Below, one piece after another: positions 1-5,262 of a stretch of 5,262 nt of DNA. Positions within the stretch are counted from its first letter, which is position 1. The number at the start of each line of letters is the position of its first letter. Source of the stretch: Rhodospirillaceae bacterium TMED167 (lineage in GTDB: Bacteria; Pseudomonadota; Alphaproteobacteria; Rhodospirillales_A; UBA2165); NCBI GenBank assembly GCA_002170915.1, contig NHHQ01000049.1, forward strand, positions 2,394 through 7,655, written 5' to 3'. The translations under genes and the position numbers were made by a program. The notes under the pieces were generated by a model. The model was not told the origin of the DNA. It searched no databases and was given only the letters and a program-made list of their open reading frames with translations.

Positions 1-1284
1 GGGGAGGGACTTGATGTGCAGGTCTCGCTGCGGGAAGGGCATTTGGATGCTGGCCTCTTTGAAACGTTTCCAAACTTCGAGGTAGACCTCGCTTGATACA
101 TTGGCTATTCCGTTCTGCGGGTCGTTGATCCAAACTCGGAGTTCCAGATCAATCGAACTGTCGCCAAACCCGCGCACAAGGCATTTCGGCGGTTGCGAGG
201 AGATAACACGCTCGACACTCTCTGCCGCAGCGATGCTGACCCGGATCGCTTCGGGGAGGTCCGTTGCGTAATCAACTCCGATCCCAAGGCGGACGCGCAC
301 GTTGTTGTCGGAGCGGGTCCAGTTGGCCACGCGCTGAGTGATAATCTCCTCATTCGGGATCAGGTGTTCGATCCCGTCCCGCGTCATCACCGAGACATAT
401 CGCCCGCCCAGAGAATTTATCCGGCCATAGGTCGCGCCAACCTCGATTACGTCTCCCGGTTTGATGGATTTGTCCATCAAGATCATCATGCCGGTGAAGA
501 GGTTCGATATGGACTTTTGGAGTCCCAGTCCGACACCCACGCCCAAGGCACCAGAGAATACGGCGAAGGCGGTGAGGTCGATGCCGACAATGCTAAGCCC
601 CACAGTCAGAGCGATGACCACCAAGACTATTTTGAGGATTTTGGTGAGCAGGACCTGCAAGGACGGGTTGACGTTGGGCATTGCTTTGATGCGTTGCTCC
701 AGAAGCCTGGAAGAGAGCGCTGCCAGCCAGAGCAGGATGGCGAGTGAAATCATACTTTTGATGACAAGAAGGGCCGAAACCCGGAGTTCGCCCAGAGTGA
801 GGCCCAGGCTGTCGAGGAACGCCATGGTGGGGGCTAGCAGGTGGAGGATGTTCAGGGCGGCCACAATCCATGCGGCGACCGAGATCAGTTTTGACCAGGT
901 TTGATCCCGAATGAGAACCGTCGTCAGCCGGATAATGATCCACGCAGTAAGGAGGCTGACGGTCACCGTGATCAGGTGATGCGGGGCTTTTGAATAACCG
1001 GCGACGAGTCCTGATATATAGAGAATAACGAGCCATGCCAGCGGGAGAGTCAGCGGAGAGAGTGTGTCCCCGGTTTTTGTAAGCCAGTCATCCGCCCCTC
1101 GCCAGTGCGTCAACCACGTTATCAAACGCAGAAATTGATTGCGCGCGAGATAGGCCATACAGAAAGCGAAAATGATGAAGAGTACCTGTCCGAGGGTACT
1201 CAGAACCAAGATTTCTATGAACAGCCAATCCGTCAATTCAAGGAGCTGTGTTTCAATAAATCTTGGATCGATCAGTTTTTGCAT
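1..1284 (-). CDS. MscS-family mechanosensitive ion channel (C-terminus cut by window edge)
   Basis: Inner-membrane channel that opens under membrane tension and releases solutes in osmotic downshock. The frame is open without a stop for 428 codons from an ATG (1284-1282) to base 1. The start is chosen because GGAGGG lies 4 bases upstream. The N-terminal half is very hydrophobic, with about five to six helices (roughly residues 20-47, 79-97, 103-125, 132-158, 167-190, 211-235). Next comes the diagnostic Gly/Ala-rich pore helix at about 238-270 (SGALGVGVGLGLQKSISN), then the beta domain (KPGDVIEVG at 276-283; IPNEEI at 309-314) and the cytoplasmic alpha/beta domain, ending in the family signature PFPQRDLHI (416-424). 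That signature normally lies close to the C-terminus, so little should be missing. At 428+ residues it is longer than the three-helix E. coli MscS (286 aa) and fits the larger multi-helix subfamilies. It is divergent from the VOC gene and probably unrelated to the catabolic genes. Family assignment is firm; subfamily is not. Confidence 0.95.
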   Translation of the reverse strand, partial: MQKLIDPRFIETQLLELTDWLFIEILVLSTLGQVLFIIFAFCMAYLARNQFLRLITWLTHWRGADDWLTKTGDTLSPLTLPLAWLVILYISGLVAGYSKAPHHLITVTVSLLTAWIIIRLTTVLIRDQTWSKLISVAAWIVAALNILHLLAPTMAFLDSLGLTLGELRVSALLVIKSMISLAILLWLAALSSRLLEQRIKAMPNVNPSLQVLLTKILKIVLVVIALTVGLSIVGIDLTAFAVFSGALGVGVGLGLQKSISNLFTGMMILMDKSIKPGDVIEVGATYGRINSLGGRYVSVMTRDGIEHLIPNEEIITQRVANWTRSDNNVRVRLGIGVDYATDLPEAIRVSIAAAESVERVISSQPPKCLVRGFGDSSIDLELRVWINDPQNGIANVSSEVYLEVWKRFKEASIQMPFPQRDLHIKSLP

Positions 1285-1288
1285 GGTG

Positions 1289-1294
1289 CCCTCC
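1289..1294 (-). promoter_or_regulatory. Ribosome binding site of the MscS-type gene
   Basis: GGAGGG on the minus strand, 4 bases before the ATG at 1284. It is a strong Shine-Dalgarno match and decides the start over in-frame TTG/GTG codons further upstream. No convincing -35/-10 pair for this gene was found in 1285-1407. Confidence 0.75.
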
Positions 1295-1352
1295 AGCCCT
1301 GTTAGAGCTCTTACCGCCTGTGCCCCTAATATTCGCTTAACGCCGTGAGAGG

Positions 1353-1381
1353 CTGGCAACGGCAAATTTCTCCGATATACT
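1353..1381 (+). promoter_or_regulatory. Candidate sigma70-type promoter of the VOC-dehydratase operon
   Basis: CTGGCA (1353-1358, 4 of 6 to TTGACA), a 17-base spacer and TATACT (1376-1381, 5 of 6 to TATAAT). Transcription would start near 1388, giving a leader of about 20 bases that contains the ribosome binding site. The spacing and -10 match are good, but the call is by eye only. Confidence 0.5.
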
Positions 1382-1387
1382 TTTCGT

Positions 1388-1406
1388 TCAATTGCCGGAG
1401 AATTGA
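1388..1406 (+). promoter_or_regulatory. Palindrome over the ribosome binding site (possible operator or 5' hairpin)
   Basis: TCAATT (1388-1393), 7 bases, AATTGA (1401-1406): a perfect 6-bp inverted repeat. The Shine-Dalgarno GGAG (1397-1400) sits in the loop, 7 bases before the ATG at 1408, and supports that start. The left end coincides with the predicted transcription start. It could be an operator site or a weak A/U-rich hairpin at the mRNA 5' end. A perfect 6-bp arm pair can also occur by chance. Confidence 0.3.
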
Positions 1407-1407
1407 G

Positions 1408-1806
1408 ATGAGCAAATTACGTCATATCGCCATGCAGGTTCCCGACCTGGAAAAGGCTGCCGAATTTTACCAGTCCGTGTTTGAAATGGAGCGGGTCCAT
1501 GAGGCTATTTCCCCCATCGGAAATGCAATTAGCCTGTCGGACGGTGTGATAAACCTAACCCTCCTCAATTTCCCCGATGGCACCGGCGGCATGCTTCATG
1601 ACGAGGACTGGGCGGGGTTACACCATTTCGGATTTGTGGTGGAAGACAAAGCGGCTGTCGGTCAGAAAATCGAAGAATCGGGCGGCCAATATTTTATGGA
1701 ACTGCCGGAGTATCCGGGGGTTGATGCGGAAACCAAATATAAAGATGTCAACGGCGTCGTTTTCGATGTGTCGGAACATAGCTGGCCTCTCGAACGTAAA
1801 TCTTAG
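1408..1806 (+). CDS. VOC (glyoxalase/bleomycin resistance/dioxygenase fold) family protein
   Basis: A single-domain protein of 132 residues with two beta-alpha-beta-beta-beta modules. Module 1 opens with RHIAMQVPDLEKAAEFYQSV (5-24), the usual VOC start with the metal-ligand His at 6. Module 2 opens with LHHFGFVVED (71-80), ligand candidates H72/H73. The closing DVNGVVFDVSEHSW (113-126) corresponds to the usual DPxGxxxEL, but the expected metal-binding Glu is replaced by Asp (D120). The ATG at 1408 is preferred over an upstream in-frame GTG (1345) because it has GGAG 7 bases upstream and begins right at the domain. Its stop directly abuts the next gene's ATG, so the two are co-transcribed. VOC proteins include lyases, isomerases, extradiol dioxygenases and epimerases; at this size it more likely isomerises or lyses a small acid than cleaves a ring, but the reaction cannot be assigned. 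Confidence 0.9.
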   Translation: MSKLRHIAMQVPDLEKAAEFYQSVFEMERVHEAISPIGNAISLSDGVINLTLLNFPDGTGGMLHDEDWAGLHHFGFVVEDKAAVGQKIEESGGQYFMELPEYPGVDAETKYKDVNGVVFDVSEHSWPLERKS

Positions 1807-2982
1807 ATGAAAATTCTTTCTGCAGGAGAACAGACCGTCTCGCTCGGGAGCGGCACGGCCAACGCCGCGATCTCTTTCGAAAACATGACGGCCAGCGCGG
1901 TTGCGGTGGAGGTCGAGACAAAGAAAGGGCGGTTTACGGGCCTGGGGTTTTCCTCATACGGTCGCTATGGCCATGGCGGGCTTCTGCGCGAGCGGTTTAT
2001 CCCTCGGCTCAGAGCGGCGCGGGACGAGGACCTGCTTGACGGTAACGGAATTTTTGACCCCGACAAGGCCTGGGCAATCCTCATGAAGGATGAAAAAGAG
2101 GGTGGCCACGGCGAGCGATCCGGTGCTGTCGGTGTGCTCGAGATGGCCCTCTGGGATGCCTTCGCCAAATCCTTGGACATGCCGTTATGGAGCCTGCTGG
2201 CCGAGACATATGGTCACATTAACGATGCGGGTCCCGCTGCCGGCCAGTGTTCTATATATGCGAGTGGCGGGCACTATCGCGCCGGGAGCAACGACGCCCG
2301 TGACGTGGCAGAAGAAACCAAGCGATCATTTGGTGATGGCTACGCATGCTTCAAACTGAAGGTGGGCGGGGCGCCGGAAAGCGTTGACATGGCCCGCATA
2401 GACGCCGCCATCAAAGCCGCCGGAAGTCCTCATCTTCTCGCCGTGGATGCCAACGGCATGCTTGGTGGCGCGGAGAGCCCTGACCGGCTGGGTACTTTGG
2501 ACGGCTATGGGCTTGGCTGGATCGAAGAACCCGTTGCGCCCCTTGATTTTATCGATTTGGCCGGGTGCGCAGATAATTTGGAGACACCCATCGCCACCGG
2601 AGAGAATATTTTCTCCCAGGCCGAGGCCGCCAACTTGCTTCTTTTTGGCGGGCTTCGAGCGGGTAAGGATAAGCTCCAAATGGACCCGCCCCTCAGTTAC
2701 GGCGTGAACGAATATATGCGCATGATACAATTTTCCGAAAGTCGGGGCTGGTCGCGCCGGGACTTTCACCCCCATGCCGGTCATCAAATGGCGCTTCATA
2801 TGGCGGCGGGCTTGGGACTTGGCAGCCACGAAACAGCATCCGTGCCCGGCGGGCCCTTCTCCGGAGTGGATGAGGGAACGCGGATAGAGGATGGCATCGC
2901 CATCGTGAGCGACGTGCCAGGGCTCGGGATTGAGCATAAGCCGTCTCTCGCCCGGTATTTTGACGGACTGCTCGCGGGCTAA
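1807..2982 (+). CDS. Enolase-superfamily acid dehydratase, D(-)-tartrate dehydratase-like (mandelate racemase family)
   Basis: 391 residues, full length for the family. The N-terminal capping domain (about 1-135) contains NGRYGHGGL-like SYGRYGHGGLLRERF (50-64) and GGHGERSGAVGVLEMALWDA (99-118). The barrel carries the complete active site: KxK (K183, K185), metal ligands D214 (VDANG), E240 (WIEEP) and E266 (ATGEN), D293 in MDPPLSYG, and H323 in HPHAGHQMALHMAAGLGLG. Recalling Bradyrhizobium D-tartrate dehydratase (K184, D213, E239, E265, H322), every residue aligns with a constant offset of one, and the flanking motifs also match. Such enzymes use Mg2+ to abstract the alpha proton of a hydroxy acid and eliminate water; tartrate gives oxaloacetate. 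No Shine-Dalgarno is visible: the ATG directly follows the TAG of the VOC gene, so translation is probably coupled. Subfamily is well supported; tartrate as the true substrate is inferred and the oxygenase context makes another diacid possible. Confidence 0.88.
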   Translation: MKILSAGEQTVSLGSGTANAAISFENMTASAVAVEVETKKGRFTGLGFSSYGRYGHGGLLRERFIPRLRAARDEDLLDGNGIFDPDKAWAILMKDEKEGGHGERSGAVGVLEMALWDAFAKSLDMPLWSLLAETYGHINDAGPAAGQCSIYASGGHYRAGSNDARDVAEETKRSFGDGYACFKLKVGGAPESVDMARIDAAIKAAGSPHLLAVDANGMLGGAESPDRLGTLDGYGLGWIEEPVAPLDFIDLAGCADNLETPIATGENIFSQAEAANLLLFGGLRAGKDKLQMDPPLSYGVNEYMRMIQFSESRGWSRRDFHPHAGHQMALHMAAGLGLGSHETASVPGGPFSGVDEGTRIEDGIAIVSDVPGLGIEHKPSLARYFDGLLAG

Positions 2983-2986
2983 GTCC
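2965..2986. terminator. Imperfect hairpin at the convergent junction (weak candidate bidirectional terminator)
   Basis: GGACT (2965-2969) pairs with AGTCC (2982-2986). Inside, GC (2970-2971) can pair with GC (2978-2979), with a 2-base bulge. It spans the stop of the dehydratase gene and ends just before the stop of the beta subunit gene. No T-run follows on either strand, so it is not a classical rho-independent terminator. Confidence 0.2.
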
Positions 2987-3466
2987 TTACAGCGGAATCG
3001 ACAAAGCGTTAAAGGTTCCGCCGGCCTGAATGAGATCAACCCGTTTCAGAAGGATTTTAAAGCTGTCACCCGAGGCGATCAGTTGATGCGTTGCTGTACC
3101 GCTCAGGCTGCTGCTGACATCATCGCGGACTTCATTGACGATGAGCTTTGAGCGGACCGTGATATCATCCGTGCCGGTTTCTACCGTGATGTTGCCCACC
3201 AGATGAACCGTGGCAGGTGACGGCGACACGGCATAGGCCCGTGGATGCGACAACCTGGCTACGCGGAGTTTCAGGAGCGGCACGTCTTCCAACAGGATGG
3301 ACACTTGCCCCTGCATGTCGGTCTGATCGGAGGCAGAAGGAATCCAATAAATTCCGTCCTCTGCAAAGAGGTCGAGCCACCCGTCAAAGTCACCAAGATC
3401 TAGGAGTTCCGCTTCCTGTACCAGGAAGTGGGAGACCTGATGGTGAAGGGGTAGAGCTTCCGTCAT
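2987..3466 (-). CDS. Ring-hydroxylating dioxygenase beta subunit
   Basis: 159 residues, typical for the small subunit of alpha3beta3 Rieske dioxygenases (SnoaL/NTF2-like cone fold), which is structural and binds no metal. Family hallmarks in order: FLVQEAELLDLGDFDGWLDLF (14-34), DGIYWIPSASDQ (37-48), QVSILLEDVPLLKLRVARL (54-72), HLVGNITV (88-95), and a C-terminal FKILLKRVDLI (136-146) that matches the usual closing strand. The start ATG (3466) overlaps the alpha stop as ATGA, with GAGGAA (3474-3469) just upstream, so the two chains are translationally coupled and made in similar amounts. It ends 4 bp from the stop of the convergent dehydratase gene. Family assignment is strong; the subunit says little about substrate. 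Confidence 0.92.
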   Translation of the reverse strand: MTEALPLHHQVSHFLVQEAELLDLGDFDGWLDLFAEDGIYWIPSASDQTDMQGQVSILLEDVPLLKLRVARLSHPRAYAVSPSPATVHLVGNITVETGTDDITVRSKLIVNEVRDDVSSSLSGTATHQLIASGDSFKILLKRVDLIQAGGTFNALSIPL

Positions 3467-4782
3467 GGTTCCTCACTCATCCAGGTGCGCCAGGCTGCGG
3501 CCTGAACGCGCAGCGGCAGTTCACTTGACGTAGTGGAGCGGAGGCCGTCCGTATCTTGCATGTCGGTACCGGCACCCCGCTGCCCGTTCAGTCGATCAAT
3601 GCTTCCATTCGTCAATCCACGTTGCACGCGGCCAAAAATTTCCAGATCATCTGAAAATATCATGGATGCAGGGGAGACCAGGGTGCCCAAAAATCGGATG
3701 GCGCGATGGAATATTTCATCCGGTGCTCCTCCAAGCCGGAAACAATATCCCTCAATCACCGTTTCACTGACGGAGATTGGGTGGACAACTCTAATTTGAT
3801 GAAACTGTGCATTGATATTAAGCGTGGGCCAGACGAGGTTATTAAATCGGTCCATCCCCAAAATAGCTGCCGCTTTTTCCGTACCATGGGCGACCTCGAG
3901 AGATTCCCGATAGGTGCGGGTCACGGAGTCTTCCTGTTGGGGGGCAAGGAGCCCAGATTTATAAAATCCACCCATGAAGGAATGACCCTCGGGCATGCCC
4001 GTAAGTTCGATGGCATTCCAGTCTTTGGGGGTGAGACCGTTGGAGATCATCATGCCTTTGGTTTGACCCCGATCAATGAGGGTCTCGTTCGGCACAACAC
4101 CGCCGTCCGCACTTTTGGCAGACGCCACGGAAGAGTCATGAACGAAACCCGGGTGCACAATATCGTTGGCATTCTCGTGGTGTAGTTTCCAGTTGCCCGG
4201 ATAGCGGACGCGCAGGCTGCCCCCGTCTATCGTAACTTTTCCCTCTGGGGCCCGGTCTACCAAATTATCGATGGCGTCGGCCATTTGACCAAGAAAAGCC
4301 GAGAGGGACGGACCGTTTTTGGCTCTGCTGGCAAAGACGAAACCACGATAGGACTCCACCCGGGGCGCTGGTGAAAGATGCAGCCTCGGGTCCGTTATGT
4401 CGAAATCGCTCGGGTAACCATCCGCGTCAGGGACCGCTTTTAAGGCACCATCCAGATCAAACCCCCAAGCGTGATACGGGCAGACAAAGGAATTGGTGCG
4501 CCCGCTTTTTGCCGCACAGAGCCGCGTGCCCCGATGCGTACAGGCATTCCTCAGGACCTTCAGACCGCCGTCTTTTTGCCGAACGAGCAGGACTTCATCG
4601 ACACCCATCCAGGTGCGCCAAAATTCTCCCGGATTTGGCACCTGACTCTCATGACCCACAAAAATCCAAGCTCGCCGGAAGATACGCTCCATCTCGGCCT
4701 CGAAGATGATTGGGTCCGTATAGGCGCGGGAGGCCATGCCGCCCGGTTCAGAGATTGCCGCGATGTCATTCAAAGTAAGCAT
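3463..4782 (-). CDS. Rieske ring-hydroxylating dioxygenase alpha subunit
   Basis: Catalytic large subunit, adding O2 across an aromatic ring (cis-dihydrodiol) or an equivalent hydroxylation, with electrons from a ferredoxin/reductase not present here. Numbered from the ATG at 4782 (439 aa): Rieske 2Fe-2S site C81-x-H83-x17-C101-x2-H104 (CTH...CPYH); then the catalytic domain with GNWKLHHENANDIVHPGFVH, whose D207 is the bridging Asp and H210 and H215 bind the mononuclear iron, spaced as in naphthalene dioxygenase (D205/H208/H213); the third ligand is D378 or D379 in SDDLEIFGRVQRGL. An in-frame GTG at 4821 would add 13 residues, but neither start has a Shine-Dalgarno. The ATG is preferred because the domain begins there and a promoter (4817-4789) predicts transcription starting at that base. 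Length and motifs fit the benzoate/anthranilate-type group, but the substrate is not assignable. Confidence 0.93.
   Translation of the reverse strand: MLTLNDIAAISEPGGMASRAYTDPIIFEAEMERIFRRAWIFVGHESQVPNPGEFWRTWMGVDEVLLVRQKDGGLKVLRNACTHRGTRLCAAKSGRTNSFVCPYHAWGFDLDGALKAVPDADGYPSDFDITDPRLHLSPAPRVESYRGFVFASRAKNGPSLSAFLGQMADAIDNLVDRAPEGKVTIDGGSLRVRYPGNWKLHHENANDIVHPGFVHDSSVASAKSADGGVVPNETLIDRGQTKGMMISNGLTPKDWNAIELTGMPEGHSFMGGFYKSGLLAPQQEDSVTRTYRESLEVAHGTEKAAAILGMDRFNNLVWPTLNINAQFHQIRVVHPISVSETVIEGYCFRLGGAPDEIFHRAIRFLGTLVSPASMIFSDDLEIFGRVQRGLTNGSIDRLNGQRGAGTDMQDTDGLRSTTSSELPLRVQAAAWRTWMSEEP
3469..3474 (-). promoter_or_regulatory. Ribosome binding site of the dioxygenase beta subunit
   Basis: GAGGAA on the minus strand lies inside the last codons of the alpha gene, 2 bases before the beta ATG (3466). 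The SD core is close, and the ATGA stop-start overlap makes re-initiation by terminating ribosomes likely. Confidence 0.5.
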
Positions 4783-4788
4783 TGAGGG

Positions 4789-4817
4789 AGTATGAAATTC
4801 ACATTCCTGACGGTCAA
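4789..4817 (-). promoter_or_regulatory. Candidate promoter of the dioxygenase genes, predicting a leaderless mRNA
   Basis: On the minus strand TTGACC (4817-4812, 5 of 6 to the -35 consensus), a 17-base spacer, and CATACT (4794-4789, 4 of 6 to the -10 consensus). Six bases later comes the A of the ATG at 4782, so the expected start point is the start codon itself. This would explain why no Shine-Dalgarno precedes the ATG. By-eye prediction. Confidence 0.45.
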
Positions 4818-4835
4818 TCACTGAAGGCGTATAGG
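4807..4835 (+). promoter_or_regulatory. Weak candidate promoter of the molybdenum hydroxylase gene
   Basis: CTGACG (4807-4812, 4 of 6), 17 bases, TATAGG (4830-4835, 4 of 6). It would overlap the opposing dioxygenase promoter and leave a leader of about 70 bases before the ATG at 4915. Matches are modest and other starts are possible. Confidence 0.25.
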
Positions 4836-4855
4836 CTTTTCAAATGGTGACGGTC
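4808..4855 (+). repeat. Exact 8-bp direct repeat TGACGGTC in the divergent control region
   Basis: TGACGGTC occurs at 4808-4815 and at 4848-4855, 40 bp start to start, close to four helical turns. Both copies have CTGAA a few bases downstream. The first copy overlaps the -35 of the leftward promoter. This is compatible with tandem sites for a transcription factor serving one or both divergent units, but the element is short. Confidence 0.4.
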
Positions 4856-4914
4856 CCTGAACCATGCATCGCCTGGACCTTTCCGAATGACCCGTGAACT
4901 GGCATGCTCCTCTC

Positions 4915-5262
4915 ATGAACGAAAGCACACATATCGCGATCCCTCGCACCGAATCTACCCGCCTGCTAACAGGCCGCGGGCGCTTTATTCACACGGTTAG
5001 TTTACCCCGGATGTTGCATGTGGCTTTTGTGCGCAGTCCGGTTGCGCATGGACGTTTTCACCGGATAGATACATCGGGCGCGGTTGGGATGCCGGGCGTT
5101 GAAGCCGTTCTGACAGCGGAGGATGTTGGTACCCTAATCGCGGATATTCCAGTCACCAAACTCGACATCATGCCGCATCACGTATCGCCGGCCCAGCTCC
5201 CGCTTGCAGATGGCCTGGTGCGGTTCCAGGGGGAACCGGTGGCGCTGGTTGCGGCGCAAACA
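4915..5262 (+). CDS. Xanthine-oxidase-family (CoxL-like) molybdopterin-binding large subunit, N-terminal fragment
   Basis: 116 codons open to the right edge; family members are usually about 750-800 residues, so only the start of the aldehyde oxidase/xanthine dehydrogenase a/b hammerhead domain is visible. Signature stretches: RLLTGRGRF (16-24), LPRMLHVAFVRSPVAHGRF (30-48), IDTSGAVGMPGVEAVLTAEDV (51-71) and FQGEPVALVAA (104-114). Such subunits hold the Mo-cytosine dinucleotide cofactor and work with a 2Fe-2S and usually an FAD subunit, hydroxylating CO, purines, N-heterocycles, aldehydes or aromatic CoA esters. The molybdenum-site residues lie beyond the window, so substrate class and true CO dehydrogenase identity are unresolved. 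An in-frame GTG at 4894 could add 7 residues; a TGA at 4888 bars anything longer. Neither start has a Shine-Dalgarno. It begins its own unit here, divergent from the dioxygenase, with no partner subunit gene upstream of it. Confidence 0.9.
   Translation, partial: MNESTHIAIPRTESTRLLTGRGRFIHTVSLPRMLHVAFVRSPVAHGRFHRIDTSGAVGMPGVEAVLTAEDVGTLIADIPVTKLDIMPHHVSPAQLPLADGLVRFQGEPVALVAAQT

Noticed and set aside
193..747. A 184-codon plus-strand open frame opposite the MscS-type gene
   Set aside because: It is in exact codon register with the reverse-strand channel gene, rich in D, H, R and G as expected for an antisense shadow, and has no domain signal.
593..1036. A 147-codon minus-strand open frame within the channel gene
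   Set aside because: Out of frame with the channel, which has clear MscS signatures across this span; no frameshift is needed to explain the locus.
1345..1407. N-terminal extension of the VOC protein from the GTG at 1345
   Set aside because: The extra 21 residues have no family match, the GTG lies upstream of the predicted promoter -10, and the ATG at 1408 has its own GGAG.
2326..3039. A 237-codon open frame on the minus strand opposite the dehydratase gene
   Set aside because: It lies almost wholly antisense to a gene with a complete active site, shows no recognisable motif, and would also overlap the end of the beta subunit gene.
3706..4185. A 159-codon plus-strand open frame opposite the dioxygenase alpha gene
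   Set aside because: Antisense to the catalytic domain containing the iron ligands; no homology recognised and no ribosome binding site.
4852..4879. GGTCC (4852-4856) and GGACC (4875-4879) as a possible operator
   Set aside because: Only 5-bp arms with an 18-base gap and no extension; likely by chance in a region of this composition.
4887..5000. A short plus-strand reading frame from the ATG at 4887
   Set aside because: It is about 37 codons, out of frame with the molybdenum hydroxylase start, lacks a Shine-Dalgarno and has no recognisable content.

Overview
The window reads as chromosomal DNA of moderate to fairly high G+C from a proteobacterium, most likely an alphaproteobacterium. That placement is an inference from the gene families and from GGAG-type ribosome binding sites; there is no rRNA or other marker to settle it. 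Coding density is very high: five transcription units' worth of genes are packed with two short divergent intergenic regions (about 120-130 bp each) and a 4-bp convergent junction. There are no RNA genes, insertion sequences, CRISPR arrays or long non-coding stretches.

Layout: (1) 1-1284, minus strand: an MscS-type mechanosensitive channel whose C-terminal end runs off the left edge. (2) 1285-1407: divergent promoter region with a sigma70-like promoter and a small palindrome over the ribosome binding site of the rightward gene. (3) 1408-2982, plus strand: a two-gene operon made of a single-domain VOC/glyoxalase-fold protein directly abutted (TAG|ATG, no gap) by an enolase-superfamily acid-sugar dehydratase closely resembling D(-)-tartrate dehydratase. 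(4) 2983-2986: convergent junction with an imperfect hairpin. (5) 4782-2987, minus strand: alpha and beta subunits of a Rieske non-heme iron ring-hydroxylating dioxygenase, coupled by an ATGA overlap. (6) 4783-4914: divergent control region with an exact 8-bp direct repeat 40 bp apart and a promoter predicted to give a leaderless mRNA for the alpha subunit. (7) 4915-5262, plus strand: the N-terminus of a xanthine-oxidase-family (CoxL-like) molybdenum hydroxylase large subunit, cut by the right edge.

Together the Rieske oxygenase, the molybdenum hydroxylase, the VOC protein and the dehydratase suggest an accessory catabolic cluster for an aromatic or heteroaromatic compound, or for a hydroxy acid derived from one. 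The two oxidative units face away from a shared control region, so they may be co-regulated. The ferredoxin and reductase needed by the dioxygenase, and the FAD and 2Fe-2S subunits needed by the hydroxylase, are not in the window. The substrate cannot be read from the sequence. No wholly new system was recognised; the most interesting points are the predicted leaderless dioxygenase promoter with its direct repeat, and the tartrate-dehydratase-like enzyme sitting in an oxygenase context.
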